Below are positions 41,684-54,925 of a stretch of 64,000 bases of DNA, one piece after another. Numbering within the stretch: the first letter of the stretch is position 1; the number at the start of each line of letters is the position of its first letter. Made by a program: the position numbers and the translations under genes. The notes below the pieces were generated by a model. The model was not told the DNA's origin. It saw only the letters and a list, made by a program, of their open reading frames with translations, and made no database searches. This stretch comes from a virus: positions 250,001 to 314,000 of the IMG/VR virus record IMGVR_UViG_3300031669_000001. One strand, 5' to 3'.

Positions 41684-41820
41684 TTATGTCGGCGCGAGCA
41701 GGATGCCGGTATTCACTTCGCTAATCTCGCGCTGCTCGGGCGTGGCATCTTTTTCCTCGACGATGCGCTGCACATCGCCCTGTGCGTCGCGCACGATGCG
41801 TCCGTAGCCGTGATGTGAGC
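41684..41820 (-). pseudogene. Embedded fragment of a bacterial glmU gene
   Basis: In the +1 frame relative to the TS-like gene, the minus strand encodes [20 protein letters not shown], then [18 protein letters not shown], ending at a TAA (41684-41686). This matches the pyrophosphorylase domain of GlmU (E. coli GYGRI..., HKDA..EQRQI.EINTGIL). The stretch is strikingly GC-rich against its neighbours. It replaces the 3' end of the TS-like gene and cannot be functional alone. It may mark recombination with host DNA or an assembly join. Confidence 0.8.
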
Positions 41821-42683
41821 CAACGCGTAAATTCAAACTCTTGAGGGATAGCTTCGAATTGACAAGCTCTCAAGAACTTAACTTCCGCTGGACCACTGAT
41901 AGGAGGACAAGAAATTTCCTCATAGGGATCTTTTTTGGTAGTTGGTAACGACAGAAAGTTTTCTCTATTTTCGATTGTCGATCCTGTGATCTTCTCAAGA
42001 AGCTCGAAGTGTCGTTCGTAAACGTGAAAAGAATCTGCAGAGTGATGATAGTTACCGTACTTCAACTCTGGATAAAATTCACGCAATGCATTGAGCACCA
42101 TCTCATGAGTAAAACTGAAAGCTGGAGCATCATTTGCCATTCCATAGACAGAATCCTGTGAACGCATCCTAACGCTCATGTTCAGAAAGTTTTCACGAAT
42201 CCTGAAGTTTAGCGCGTATGTACAAGGGACGTCATTAGTGTCGCTAAGAAGATGATCTCTGCTTAGAATCGATATAGAAGCTCTGCGAGAATCTTTGTCA
42301 TTCTTTAACTGATTGACGACGTTGTCAAATTGACTTACGGGAGTATCTCTGAAGATATATTGCCCGTAGTTTGAGTTTATGGATCCATCACGATTGATGA
42401 GATTGCCCCACATCTTTGCAAAGTCTGCTATGGAAGTATCAAACTTGTCACCTTTCAGGTACCAGAGAAATTCTCTCTTGACGTAGTCTAACTTGAAGCC
42501 GCGAGATGCAAAGCTTGTGAATCGGACGAAAGGTGGAAGGTTGTAGGTATAGTTTTCTATTTCAATGGACTTTTGACCTCGAGGAGATACTCTCTTTCCT
42601 CTTGCAATTAAGTCTTCATAGATGTTTCTAAATGTTGATTCGCTACTGACTACATTATCGTTGTGGTGTCCTGCATTTGACAT
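41721..42683 (-). CDS. Thymidylate-synthase-fold enzyme, dCMP-hydroxymethylase-like, 3' end altered
   Basis: A ThyA-fold protein: [12 protein letters not shown] with catalytic Cys154, [20 protein letters not shown] and [11 protein letters not shown] (His220, Tyr222). In ThyA the base-contacting residue after RSxDxxLG is Asn; here the aligned residue is Asp185, as in T4 dCMP hydroxymethylase, suggesting dCMP as substrate. From about residue 286 the ORF runs into the glmU fragment in a wrong frame (an Arg/His-rich tail), so the native C-terminus is lost or replaced, and activity is doubtful. It starts ATG at 42683. Confidence 0.8.
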   Translation of the reverse strand: MSNAGHHNDNVVSSESTFRNIYEDLIARGKRVSPRGQKSIEIENYTYNLPPFVRFTSFASRGFKLDYVKREFLWYLKGDKFDTSIADFAKMWGNLINRDGSINSNYGQYIFRDTPVSQFDNVVNQLKNDKDSRRASISILSRDHLLSDTNDVPCTYALNFRIRENFLNMSVRMRSQDSVYGMANDAPAFSFTHEMVLNALREFYPELKYGNYHHSADSFHVYERHFELLEKITGSTIENRENFLSLPTTKKDPYEEISCPPISGPAEVKFLRACQFEAIPQEFEFTRWLTSRLRTHRARRTGRCAAHRRGKRCHARAARD

Positions 42684-42799
42684 TATTCATCCCATCCTGG
42701 ATAAGGACCTAGTTTTATTGTTCTTGATTGATTTCCATCTTGCCTATTTTGGTATGTCGGGTATTTGAGGCATTATTTCAGGTGTTCTAAAGCATTCAT
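42683..42799 (-). pseudogene. Interrupted small ORF upstream of the TS-like gene
   Basis: Behind AAGGAA, MNALEHLK is followed by TAA at 42773-42775; the same frame then reads CLKYPTYQNRQDGNQSRTIK and LGPYPGWDE before a TAA that overlaps the TS start (TAATG). Such coupling suggests a former 38-codon gene with one stop mutation. Evidence is thin. Confidence 0.25.
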
Positions 42800-42839
42800 T
42801 TGAATTTCCTTGATGTCGATCATTTCCATGATTTGATCA

Positions 42840-42868
42840 ATTATAACTTCACTGTAGCAAGAAGTAAA
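42840..42868 (-). promoter_or_regulatory. Promoter for the TS-like/dNMP-kinase run
   Basis: The minus strand has TTTACT (42863-42868) and TATAAT (42840-42845), 17 bases apart. It lies just past the glycosyltransferase gene and starts the TS-like transcript. Confidence 0.7.
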
Positions 42869-42880
42869 TTATTCCTACAT

Positions 42881-43984
42881 TTATTTTGACAAAGATTTTG
42901 ATAGATTTTTTGATAATTCATCTTCAATCAATTTAACATTTTTAATCAATCGGGCATCAGTTGGCTCAAATTCAAGTGCTTTTTTTGCCAAAGTCAATGA
43001 TTCTTCTTTAAGACCTAAATTATAAGCTGCTATAGCACAATAATCATAAGGAAAAGAATACCAAGCGGCGGGCTCACAAATATACGACATCGGCTTCTCG
43101 GTGATCTGCAACATTCGTTTCATGGCAAAGTAGAGACCATGCCAATTTTGCATCTGATAGTAAGTTTTTCCAAGGTCTAACCATGGCTCACGTTCACCAA
43201 TAGCTTCAGCGCACGCTTTCAAACCCCAAATTTCAGCTTGCTTAACGTCACCCTTTTCAAGGTAGCATCTAGATAGGAATCTCATAGAAGCGCAACGCTC
43301 AGCATCCCACTTAGCACGTGGAAGAGATAGATGTCGCTTCAATTCATCGATAGCTTTGTCATACTGTTTGTAGTACATGTATTCTCGACCGAGATAGTGA
43401 GAATTTCTGTCATCTTCAGGTTCATCTCTACAACCCATCTCCAATAGAGGTAGGTAACTTCCTCTAGACTTTGTTTTATCAGGATAATGAAAGAGCGTGA
43501 AGTCATGACAGTAAGTTTGAACTTCTTTGATGTCATAGTTGTGAAGAACTTCATGGACAGGTTTTACCCAACGATAACCTTTGCGAGAGTGAATCTTGTC
43601 ATACCAAAAAGTGGTCCCAGGTCTACCATCTGGAAGAGTGTTCCAGACGTATTGATAGCGAAGTCTAGTTGTTTCAGGAGTCCATGCTTTTTCGATCGCA
43701 GCTCTCCAACCTGGTGTAAGAACCTCATCAAGATCGATACAGACGCAGACGTCTACATCTTCTGGAACGAACTGTAATGATGCATTACGAGGAATGTCAA
43801 ACCTCCACGGCTTCATCTCGATCGAGTGAACTATCGCACCTTCATCCCGAAGCATCTGTACTGTGTTGTCTGTTGATCCGGTGTCAGCAACCACGATAAG
43901 GTCAGCTTCATCTTTGATAGAAGCCATGAAGCGCTTTACAAACTTTTCCTCATTCTTACAGATTGTGTAAACTGCTATCTTCAT
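42881..43984 (-). CDS. Family 2 glycosyltransferase with TPR-like tail
   Basis: A 367-residue protein. Residues 1-110 are a GT2 (GT-A fold) domain: YTICKNEEKFVKRFMASI, VVADTGSTDNTVQML and CVCIDLDEVL, the last holding the DxD metal site. The C-terminal half has helix pairs like TPR repeats (KQYDKAIDELKRHLSLPRAK). It probably moves a sugar from a nucleotide-sugar to a protein or DNA. It is paired with a paralogue upstream and lies next to the collagen-like gene, so fibre glycosylation is one possibility, modified DNA another. Confidence 0.85.
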   Translation of the reverse strand: MKIAVYTICKNEEKFVKRFMASIKDEADLIVVADTGSTDNTVQMLRDEGAIVHSIEMKPWRFDIPRNASLQFVPEDVDVCVCIDLDEVLTPGWRAAIEKAWTPETTRLRYQYVWNTLPDGRPGTTFWYDKIHSRKGYRWVKPVHEVLHNYDIKEVQTYCHDFTLFHYPDKTKSRGSYLPLLEMGCRDEPEDDRNSHYLGREYMYYKQYDKAIDELKRHLSLPRAKWDAERCASMRFLSRCYLEKGDVKQAEIWGLKACAEAIGEREPWLDLGKTYYQMQNWHGLYFAMKRMLQITEKPMSYICEPAAWYSFPYDYCAIAAYNLGLKEESLTLAKKALEFEPTDARLIKNVKLIEDELSKNLSKSLSK

Positions 43985-44988
43985 TTTGCTTCCTTTATCT
44001 GCTTTGTAAGTTGATCAAATCTTGTTCCCCAACAACCTGCGTTATATTCGTAGCCGTATGTACGCTCTGTGATCTTTGCTGCACGTTCCATTGTAGCAAC
44101 AGCATCTGATTGTCGACCAGCTTCAAGATAAGTTTGTGCTAGATAAACAACGTATTCACGAACCTTAGGTGCATGCTTGACTACGTTCATCATGTTCATG
44201 ATCGCCGAATCATAATCCTTCTGACGCTTGTTGATTCCAGAGAGTTGATAATGTAGAAAGGCCTTATCAGAATCAGGTAATGTGAGAGCATGCTCAATCG
44301 CTTCTGCCGCTTCTCGATAGAAACCTGCGTTGATATATTCACCTGCTAGAAATGAAAATGTCTTCCAACGCTTCTTATCTTCGATAGCAGACTGTTTAAG
44401 CATCGTAAGATAACTTCCTCTATTCTTTGAGGTGTCTGGTTTTTGAGTCATTTGAATGTCTTTGAGCCACCTAACTTCATCAGGCGTACCATCACACTTA
44501 ACAATATGTTCGTGAACAGGAAGCTTCCACATATAACCATGTCGAGTGTGAATTCTTTCATGCCAATGTTCACTTACATTGCTGTTAGTTGTCTGCCAAT
44601 CCCAGATCGTTCTGAACCTGTGGTGATAACGATCATGTGGTTTACCTCTAGCTGCGATATCTTCCTCAACTGCAGTCTTTAAGATTTGGTACCAACCAGG
44701 CTCCAGCATCTCATCTGCATCAATGGAAACGCAAATATCAACATCACTTGGTAATGACATGAGAGCTGTATTGCGCGCATCGTCGAAACGCCACGGACTA
44801 ACGAATATATTTTTGACGATAAGATTTTTATGTTCTTTGCTTAAATCTGCTAAAATGTCGATTGTCTCATCTTTTGATCCAGTATCACAAATTACGATGG
44901 AATCAGCTTCTTTTATCGATTCATAACAACGTTTTATGAATTCTTTTTCATCTTTGCAGATCATGTAAATGCCTATCTTTACTGTCAT
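43981..44988 (-). CDS. Family 2 glycosyltransferase with TPR-like tail (paralogue)
   Basis: A 335-residue paralogue of the downstream protein, started at the ATG at 44988 behind GGAG. The GT2 motifs are IYMICKDEKEFIKRCYESI, VICDTGSKDETIDIL and CVSIDADEMLEPGW; TPR-like helices follow. The two genes overlap by four bases and arose by duplication; different acceptor or donor sugars are possible. Confidence 0.85.
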   Translation of the reverse strand: MTVKIGIYMICKDEKEFIKRCYESIKEADSIVICDTGSKDETIDILADLSKEHKNLIVKNIFVSPWRFDDARNTALMSLPSDVDICVSIDADEMLEPGWYQILKTAVEEDIAARGKPHDRYHHRFRTIWDWQTTNSNVSEHWHERIHTRHGYMWKLPVHEHIVKCDGTPDEVRWLKDIQMTQKPDTSKNRGSYLTMLKQSAIEDKKRWKTFSFLAGEYINAGFYREAAEAIEHALTLPDSDKAFLHYQLSGINKRQKDYDSAIMNMMNVVKHAPKVREYVVYLAQTYLEAGRQSDAVATMERAAKITERTYGYEYNAGCWGTRFDQLTKQIKEAK

Positions 44989-45001
44989 TAAATTCTCCAT
45001 G

Positions 45002-45009
45002 CATAAATA
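45002..45009 (+). promoter_or_regulatory. Late-promoter-like box CATAAATA (plus strand)
   Basis: The plus strand reads CATAAATATAG 57 bases upstream of the 1410-aa collagen-like gene, the first of the plus-strand structural block. A 19-codon ORF (45015-45074) lies between, overlapping the collagen start. Confidence 0.5.
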
Positions 45010-45066
45010 TAGAAATGATTGTATCTCATCTTAATGAATTTGAACATTTTCTAGAAAGCGTCGTCG

Positions 45067-49299
<4,233 letters not shown>

Positions 49300-49300
49300 C

Positions 49301-50185
49301 ATGCCATTCTTATCTACTTTCGGCACGGCATCTGTTGGAGGTTTTCGTAAAAATAATTTACTGAAACTTCCTTCAAGTATTACATATTTGATTGTTGCAG
49401 GTGGAGGCGGCGGTGCTAAAGATAATTATTCTGGTGGTAGAGGTGCTGGAGGCGGTGGTGCTGGTGGATTATTGACGGGTGTAACATCCATTTCTCCCGC
49501 TACTTCATACCCTATAACAGTGGGAGCTGGTGGAGCTGGAGCAAATTCTTTAAATGGTTCAAATGGAACGAATTCTGTTTTTAATTCATTCATTGCGATA
49601 GGAGGCGGTGGAGGCGGTGGAGATAATAGTTCAGGAACACCTTACAATGGTTTAGCAGGAGGTTCAGGAGGCGGTGCAAGTCAGGGATCACCAGGTCAAA
49701 CAGGTGGAGCAGGAACAGCTGGTCAAGGAAATGCAGGCGGTAACTCTCCAACAAATTCTCCACCATACTGTGGAGCTGGTGGAGGTGGAGCTGGTGCCGT
49801 TGGATCCAACGGAGGATCATCAATAGGTAATGGAGGTATAGGATTATCGAGTTCTATAAGTGGAGTGTCGACGTACTATGCAGGCGGTGGTGGAAGTAAC
49901 AGCGGTCAAGGCGCAACCCCAGGTACTGGAGGAACCGGCGGAGGAGGAACCGGCGGACTTTATGGCGGTAGTGTAAATGGCATTTCAGGTACTGCAAACA
50001 CTGGTGGAGGCGGTGGAGGTGGAGCTTACGGTGGTAACGGTGGTAACGGTGGTTCAGGCATTGTTATCTTAAGCTTCTCTAATAATAGCTCTTTACCAAC
50101 TAATGTAACAGGATCTCCAACGATAACAAATGTCGGTGGAAATTACATCTACACCTGGACTACTAACGGTTCCATACAATGGTAA
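49301..50185 (+). CDS. Glycine-rich putative fibre-tip adhesin (polyglycine-II type)
   Basis: A 294-residue protein; residues ~35-255 are dominated by poly-Gly runs (AGGGGGAKDNY, GAGGGGAGGLL, GGGGGGGAYGGNGG) separated by short variable loops, as in polyglycine-II sandwich domains of phage adhesins (for example S16 gp38). The N-terminus is short (MPFLSTFGTASVGGF) and the C-terminal ~40 residues are beta-prone (NYIYTWTTNGSIQW). It starts one base after the collagen gene and probably caps that fibre, with the loops binding the host receptor. Confidence 0.75.
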   Translation: MPFLSTFGTASVGGFRKNNLLKLPSSITYLIVAGGGGGAKDNYSGGRGAGGGGAGGLLTGVTSISPATSYPITVGAGGAGANSLNGSNGTNSVFNSFIAIGGGGGGGDNSSGTPYNGLAGGSGGGASQGSPGQTGGAGTAGQGNAGGNSPTNSPPYCGAGGGGAGAVGSNGGSSIGNGGIGLSSSISGVSTYYAGGGGSNSGQGATPGTGGTGGGGTGGLYGGSVNGISGTANTGGGGGGGAYGGNGGNGGSGIVILSFSNNSSLPTNVTGSPTITNVGGNYIYTWTTNGSIQW

Positions 50186-50188
50186 AAT

Positions 50189-50196
50189 CATAAATA
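50189..50196 (+). promoter_or_regulatory. Late-promoter-like box CATAAATA (plus strand)
   Basis: The plus strand reads CATAAATAAGTC 17 bases before the fibre gene at 50213. The leader would be very short but would still include the AAGGA ribosome site. Confidence 0.45.
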
Positions 50197-50212
50197 AGTC
50201 AAGGAACTCAAT

Positions 50213-52351
50213 ATGACAGTAACTAGCACAACTTTAGGCCCTAACACTGTAAACATCAACATCTCTGGTGAGTATAATGTTGGAAATATCATCAACGCGA
50301 TAGACAACGTGTTGACTACTCATAGTTGGGCCCAATTTGATCTCATCACTCCAACAAATGCATCCTACGCATACCAACGAATCTACAGGTCAACAAACGT
50401 AGATGGCACTTTCAAGTACATGCAGCTCTTCTTCTATCCCTGGAAACACAAGATCTTCATCGATTTCTTTGAGTCGTGGAACGCGACTACTCACGTCGGT
50501 ACAAATCAATGTTACATGGGTCCAATGGACATAGGTGCTAGCATAGATTATGGACAAACAGCTTGTAATATCTTAATCATGGCAAATTCTCATTGGTGCG
50601 TGATGATGTCAAGCTTCACATTGTCATATTCATCAATGACAGCAGATGCTCAATTTGGGCCTTGGGTCGGTTGCTTTGAAGTAACAAGAGACGCGTTAGA
50701 AGATACAATAGCTAATGGAATTCCATGTTGGTTTGCTACTACATCTTTAAAGTTGGCGAACGGTGGAACTACTGGAAACAATGGAACAATTCTTGAGAGC
50801 GGGTACAATGGAACCGCGCAATTTGCAGTGAGCTTTCCACGCACAAGCTTAGGAACAGGATACACTGCATCTATGCACTCTGGTTCAGTGACGCCTTATT
50901 TTAGCTCTGGTTGTCCAAATAACAATGCATCAATAGGTGCAATCCTTGGTAACGTGCTAGGTACGGCTTCAGCATTTTTTAATAATGGTGGAAATTATGC
51001 TTGGGATTTTACTAAAAAGATAGCAAGCTTGTTTAGAGTTAACGTTGGCGCTGAACTTCATGGAACAGTGATCGGTGCAAAGTTGATGTCTAATCAATTT
51101 TCTACTCAGGCAAAGGTAACGATGCCTCTTGATGCAAATTACATTTACAGCTCAGTTGGAACGCCCACGGATCATGTAGTGTTACCTCTTCAAGTTCAAA
51201 CTTATCGACAGTTAACTATCAACAATCTTCATCAATATAATACAATCAGCGCTGTAGGATTTTCAAATTCATCGATGACTTACTTCAAAAATATCTTCCT
51301 AGCACCAAATGGATATTATTATGTTTGCACGGGTGCATCGATCTACAAGATAAATCCGATATCAGTGCAAACGCTCGTCATCAGTGGGTTACCTGGTAAC
51401 TTGATAGATTCCTGTTTTGACGGTCGTTACATTTATACAGTTTCTAACTCTGCTAATGGAAGCGTTTATACCATTGACACCCAAAACTTTGACTCTGTCA
51501 TCACCAATACAACGGTGGGTGCAAATTTAACGCCTTATAGCATCTGCTGCGATGACGTAAACATTTGGGTAGGTTGTAGAAATTCCGTTGGACCTGCCAT
51601 CAATGTTGTCCAAATTACAAAATCTTCGCCAACAGCGGTAGCTTTTACTACCGCCTGTGCAAATTCTGCATCGGTTTCTTACCCTCTAACCGTGATACCT
51701 GATAATGATGGAAATTGCTTCACAATTGGATCACAGAATATTTGGACAAGTAATAATACTAATGTCCAAAATTATTCTTGGAAGATAGCCCCAGGTGGTA
51801 CTACAACGTCTCTATCTAGCGGCGTGTGGAGCCAGATGTGTGGTCAAATGTTAGTAGGTCCAAGAAAGATTTTAACCTTTGGCGCGTCAACGTACTCAAA
51901 CTTTAATTTAATGCTTGTATCATCGCAAACTTTGTCAACAGATACTCTTACACAAAGCACTAGCATTTGTATGCAAACGTCAGGTTCAAACTATTTCACG
52001 AATACAGTAGGCGGTAATAATACAACTACAGGTAATCTTCAAACGATGGCATTAAATCACCCGATAAAGTTGAGCACGTATGGAAGTACAGTCCTGCTCA
52101 ATCAAAGTGGTGGTACCTATGGAACTGCTATGTACGTAAATACTGCAGTCAACTCAAACTTAGTGTTCAACACTCAAACTTATTTGAATGATCAAACTGT
52201 CCAGAGTTGGCAAGGTTTTGGAGAGATGAAGTACAATCAATGGTTTGGATTGAGTGGAAATGGTGGTGGCTCGCTGGTCGCAGTTTATAACATTTTTAGA
52301 GCAGACGACATCAACAGTTACGCATCAGGAAGAATGATCTTACCGTATTAA
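50213..52351 (+). CDS. Tail-associated protein, paralogue 1 (712 aa)
   Basis: The first ~180 residues (TVNINISGEYNVGNIINAID, YAYQRIYRSTNVDG, FFESWNATTHVGTNQCYMGP) are highly similar to the next gene. The C-terminal 350 residues carry weak repeats like DGRYIYTVSNSANGSVYTID and CDDVNIWVGCRN, suggesting a beta-propeller. Likely a virion fibre or tip protein with carbohydrate-binding potential. Preceded by AAGGA and a late box. Confidence 0.75.
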   Translation: MTVTSTTLGPNTVNINISGEYNVGNIINAIDNVLTTHSWAQFDLITPTNASYAYQRIYRSTNVDGTFKYMQLFFYPWKHKIFIDFFESWNATTHVGTNQCYMGPMDIGASIDYGQTACNILIMANSHWCVMMSSFTLSYSSMTADAQFGPWVGCFEVTRDALEDTIANGIPCWFATTSLKLANGGTTGNNGTILESGYNGTAQFAVSFPRTSLGTGYTASMHSGSVTPYFSSGCPNNNASIGAILGNVLGTASAFFNNGGNYAWDFTKKIASLFRVNVGAELHGTVIGAKLMSNQFSTQAKVTMPLDANYIYSSVGTPTDHVVLPLQVQTYRQLTINNLHQYNTISAVGFSNSSMTYFKNIFLAPNGYYYVCTGASIYKINPISVQTLVISGLPGNLIDSCFDGRYIYTVSNSANGSVYTIDTQNFDSVITNTTVGANLTPYSICCDDVNIWVGCRNSVGPAINVVQITKSSPTAVAFTTACANSASVSYPLTVIPDNDGNCFTIGSQNIWTSNNTNVQNYSWKIAPGGTTTSLSSGVWSQMCGQMLVGPRKILTFGASTYSNFNLMLVSSQTLSTDTLTQSTSICMQTSGSNYFTNTVGGNNTTTGNLQTMALNHPIKLSTYGSTVLLNQSGGTYGTAMYVNTAVNSNLVFNTQTYLNDQTVQSWQGFGEMKYNQWFGLSGNGGGSLVAVYNIFRADDINSYASGRMILPY

Positions 52352-52363
52352 CAGGAGCAACAA

Positions 52364-54442
52364 ATGACAATAACAAGTACCAGCATCGGCACAAACTCCA
52401 TCGACATCAACATAAACGGTGAGTTAAACTCTGGCGGAATCATCACTGCAGTAGACGCAGCTCTTGTAGCTCAAGGATGGGCACAATTCGACTTGATCAC
52501 CCCTACTGGCGCGGCTTTCGCATACCAACGAATCTACAGGTCAACGAACATTGATGGAAGCACCTACAAGTACATGCAGCTCTTCTTCTATCCTTCAGAA
52601 ACAAAAATCTTCATCGATTTCTTTGAGTCGTGGAACGCGACTACTCACGTCGGTACAAATCAATGCTTTTGGGGTCCGATGGACGTAGGTGCATTTGTAC
52701 AATATTCTTACGCGCTGTGTGACATCATCATCTTGGTATCCCCTCGGTGGGTAGTGTTCCAAACTTTCATTAACAATGAACCAGGACCTTGGGTAGGTGC
52801 TTTTGAATGTGAACGTGATGCGCCTGAAGATACTCTGTTAGCAGGATTCCCTGCATGGTTTGCAACAACTTCTTACATGTTGGGAAGTGGCGCTTCTTGT
52901 TACGGTCTTGAATCTGGCGTAGCTGGACAAGCTTCATATAGTGTAGCTTTTCCAAGAAACAATTATGGAACGGGATACTTGGCATCGATGTATTCTGGAG
53001 TAACTACACCTTATTATGGATCTGGTTCAGTGAGTACAGCAAATCCAGCTACGTGGGCAAGTAATCTCGCTTCATCTACAGCATCATTTGGAAATTACGC
53101 GTGGAATACCGCTAATAAAATTGTTTGTGCATTTAGACCTCGCGTTCAAGCTGAGATTCATGGACGTGCGATAGGACCAAAAATTACAGGCGGTGCTTAT
53201 TCTATCTACAACAAGATAAACATGAACGTAGATGCAAGTTACATGTGGGTATCTACAGGTGGAACATCAACGGATCATTGGGTTCTTCCTCTTCACAATT
53301 TTACATATCGCGGTCCAACACAAACTGTAAACATTCCTCATGCCAGCCTCACGATGATTACAAATTCTACAACGATGTACAGGAAGATTTATCTTGCACA
53401 AAATGGATATTATTACGCGTTGGCAATCACTGGAGCTCTACATAAGATCAATGTAACTACTTTAGTATTGAGCGTTGTTGCAAGCACTGGTAACTTGACA
53501 GATATATGTTATGATGGACAGTACATCTGGGGTGCAGTGTACGCTGCAAATGGAACATTAATGCAGATAGATACCAATAACTCTGATACAGTTACTATAG
53601 GGGCTGCAGTTGGAGCATCAATGTCGCCTGTATCCATCGCATGTGATGATACAAATATTTGGATTGGTTGTTATTTCGCTGGGCAAGCAAAGGTGGTGCA
53701 GATAGTAAAAGCTACACCATCTGCCGTCGCTTTTACAACATCTTTAACTGGTGCTACCTCAACTCCTTATCCAATATCTATCATCGTAGATAATGATGGA
53801 AATGCTATGGTTGGAACATCTAATATCTTTTCTAGTGCAAGTCAAAATTTTGGTATAACTTACACTAACTTTTTCCAAGTTAAACCAGGTGGAACACAAG
53901 TAGCTTTTGGTTTGACTGGACAAGCAGATTGTCAAGGTGTTTTGATGATTGCACCAAGAAAATGTTTGTTAGTTGATCAATCAAACACTAATAATTCTTC
54001 TACTTCATTGTCAGCATATACAGTAAGCACTGATACTAGCACCTTAAGCATCAACATAATTCAAACGCTAGTAGCAGTTAGCAGTTTGAATAATACTCTT
54101 CAATGGTGTGCTAATACAATATCTAATACTAATATGAAGATTAGCATGATAGGTGGAATTCCAAATTGCATGTTTGCATCTACTCAAGGTTTAACAAACT
54201 TAGGTACATTTTATGTTAACACTCCAATTCACGGTAATGTACCTATAACAGCTATCGCTACTTATATTGATTTAGTTTCATCAGAAATAACCACTCCCGT
54301 TTGGGGTGAATTTAAGTACAACATGTACTATGGAACTAATAACGTAAATCTTTACGTTTCGACCAGCGTCTGGCGCGCTGATGATGGATATGCTACAACG
54401 GTCGGCGCGGTTGGTGCTGGTCGATTGTTGTTGCCAGTATAA
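52364..54442 (+). CDS. Tail-associated protein, paralogue 2 (692 aa)
   Basis: A tandem paralogue of the preceding gene: IDININGELNSGGIITAVDA, AFAYQRIYRSTNIDG, FFESWNATTHVGTNQCFWGP. The C-terminal propeller-like repeats (CYDGQYIWGAVYAANGTLMQ, CDDTNIWIGCYFAGQAKV) are kept but diverged. Duplication and divergence suggest two receptor specificities or two virion positions. A GGAG site precedes the ATG. Confidence 0.75.
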   Translation: MTITSTSIGTNSIDININGELNSGGIITAVDAALVAQGWAQFDLITPTGAAFAYQRIYRSTNIDGSTYKYMQLFFYPSETKIFIDFFESWNATTHVGTNQCFWGPMDVGAFVQYSYALCDIIILVSPRWVVFQTFINNEPGPWVGAFECERDAPEDTLLAGFPAWFATTSYMLGSGASCYGLESGVAGQASYSVAFPRNNYGTGYLASMYSGVTTPYYGSGSVSTANPATWASNLASSTASFGNYAWNTANKIVCAFRPRVQAEIHGRAIGPKITGGAYSIYNKINMNVDASYMWVSTGGTSTDHWVLPLHNFTYRGPTQTVNIPHASLTMITNSTTMYRKIYLAQNGYYYALAITGALHKINVTTLVLSVVASTGNLTDICYDGQYIWGAVYAANGTLMQIDTNNSDTVTIGAAVGASMSPVSIACDDTNIWIGCYFAGQAKVVQIVKATPSAVAFTTSLTGATSTPYPISIIVDNDGNAMVGTSNIFSSASQNFGITYTNFFQVKPGGTQVAFGLTGQADCQGVLMIAPRKCLLVDQSNTNNSSTSLSAYTVSTDTSTLSINIIQTLVAVSSLNNTLQWCANTISNTNMKISMIGGIPNCMFASTQGLTNLGTFYVNTPIHGNVPITAIATYIDLVSSEITTPVWGEFKYNMYYGTNNVNLYVSTSVWRADDGYATTVGAVGAGRLLLPV

Positions 54443-54443
54443 C

Positions 54444-54722
54444 ATGATCAACGTTACTACTTACGTTACTGATACAGTTGAAGATTTTGCTGCGATAATT
54501 GTCACAGGTGAATTTTCACACAGTTTACAGTGGATTTTTGCAAACGGGGCGTCATTAAATATACAAGGAATCAGTGACTTTATAAATTTAGCGATTACAC
54601 CAGATGCAGCTCAAGCCGTTGCTCGTCCGATAGGAACAGGTTTCTTTGGAAGAGTTGCGGAAACTGTATCAGATTTGATAACTGGAACAGGTGCGGGTGT
54701 GCTGACACAAAGATGGTCTTAA
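54444..54722 (+). CDS. Hypothetical structural protein (92 aa)
   Basis: Started at the ATG at 54444, one base after the upstream stop; earlier in-frame starts overlap that gene. A mixed alpha/beta protein (MINVTTYVTDTVEDFAAIIV) with no recognised family, in the fibre operon. Confidence 0.6.
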   Translation: MINVTTYVTDTVEDFAAIIVTGEFSHSLQWIFANGASLNIQGISDFINLAITPDAAQAVARPIGTGFFGRVAETVSDLITGTGAGVLTQRWS

Positions 54723-54739
54723 ATTAAAGAGGAGAAAAT

Positions 54740-54925
54740 ATGGCAATATCTTACGATCAAGCAAAAACTATGATGAATGTACCATACATCTATTACGATG
54801 TTCCTGCAACTTATAACCCGATTCAACATCACTACATGATTTATGATGGTACAAAAATCATACTCGGTTTTGCGCAATCAGAAGATGCATTAGCAAGCTA
54901 TCAACTTCAAGCTCCACCTCCTTAA
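54740..54925 (+). CDS. Hypothetical protein (61 aa)
   Basis: A small tyrosine-rich protein (VPYIYYDVPATYNPIQHHYM) with an excellent AGAGGAG site, last in the plus-strand block. It overlaps the convergent nucleotidyltransferase gene by four bases, so no terminator fits between. Confidence 0.65.
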   Translation: MAISYDQAKTMMNVPYIYYDVPATYNPIQHHYMIYDGTKIILGFAQSEDALASYQLQAPPP

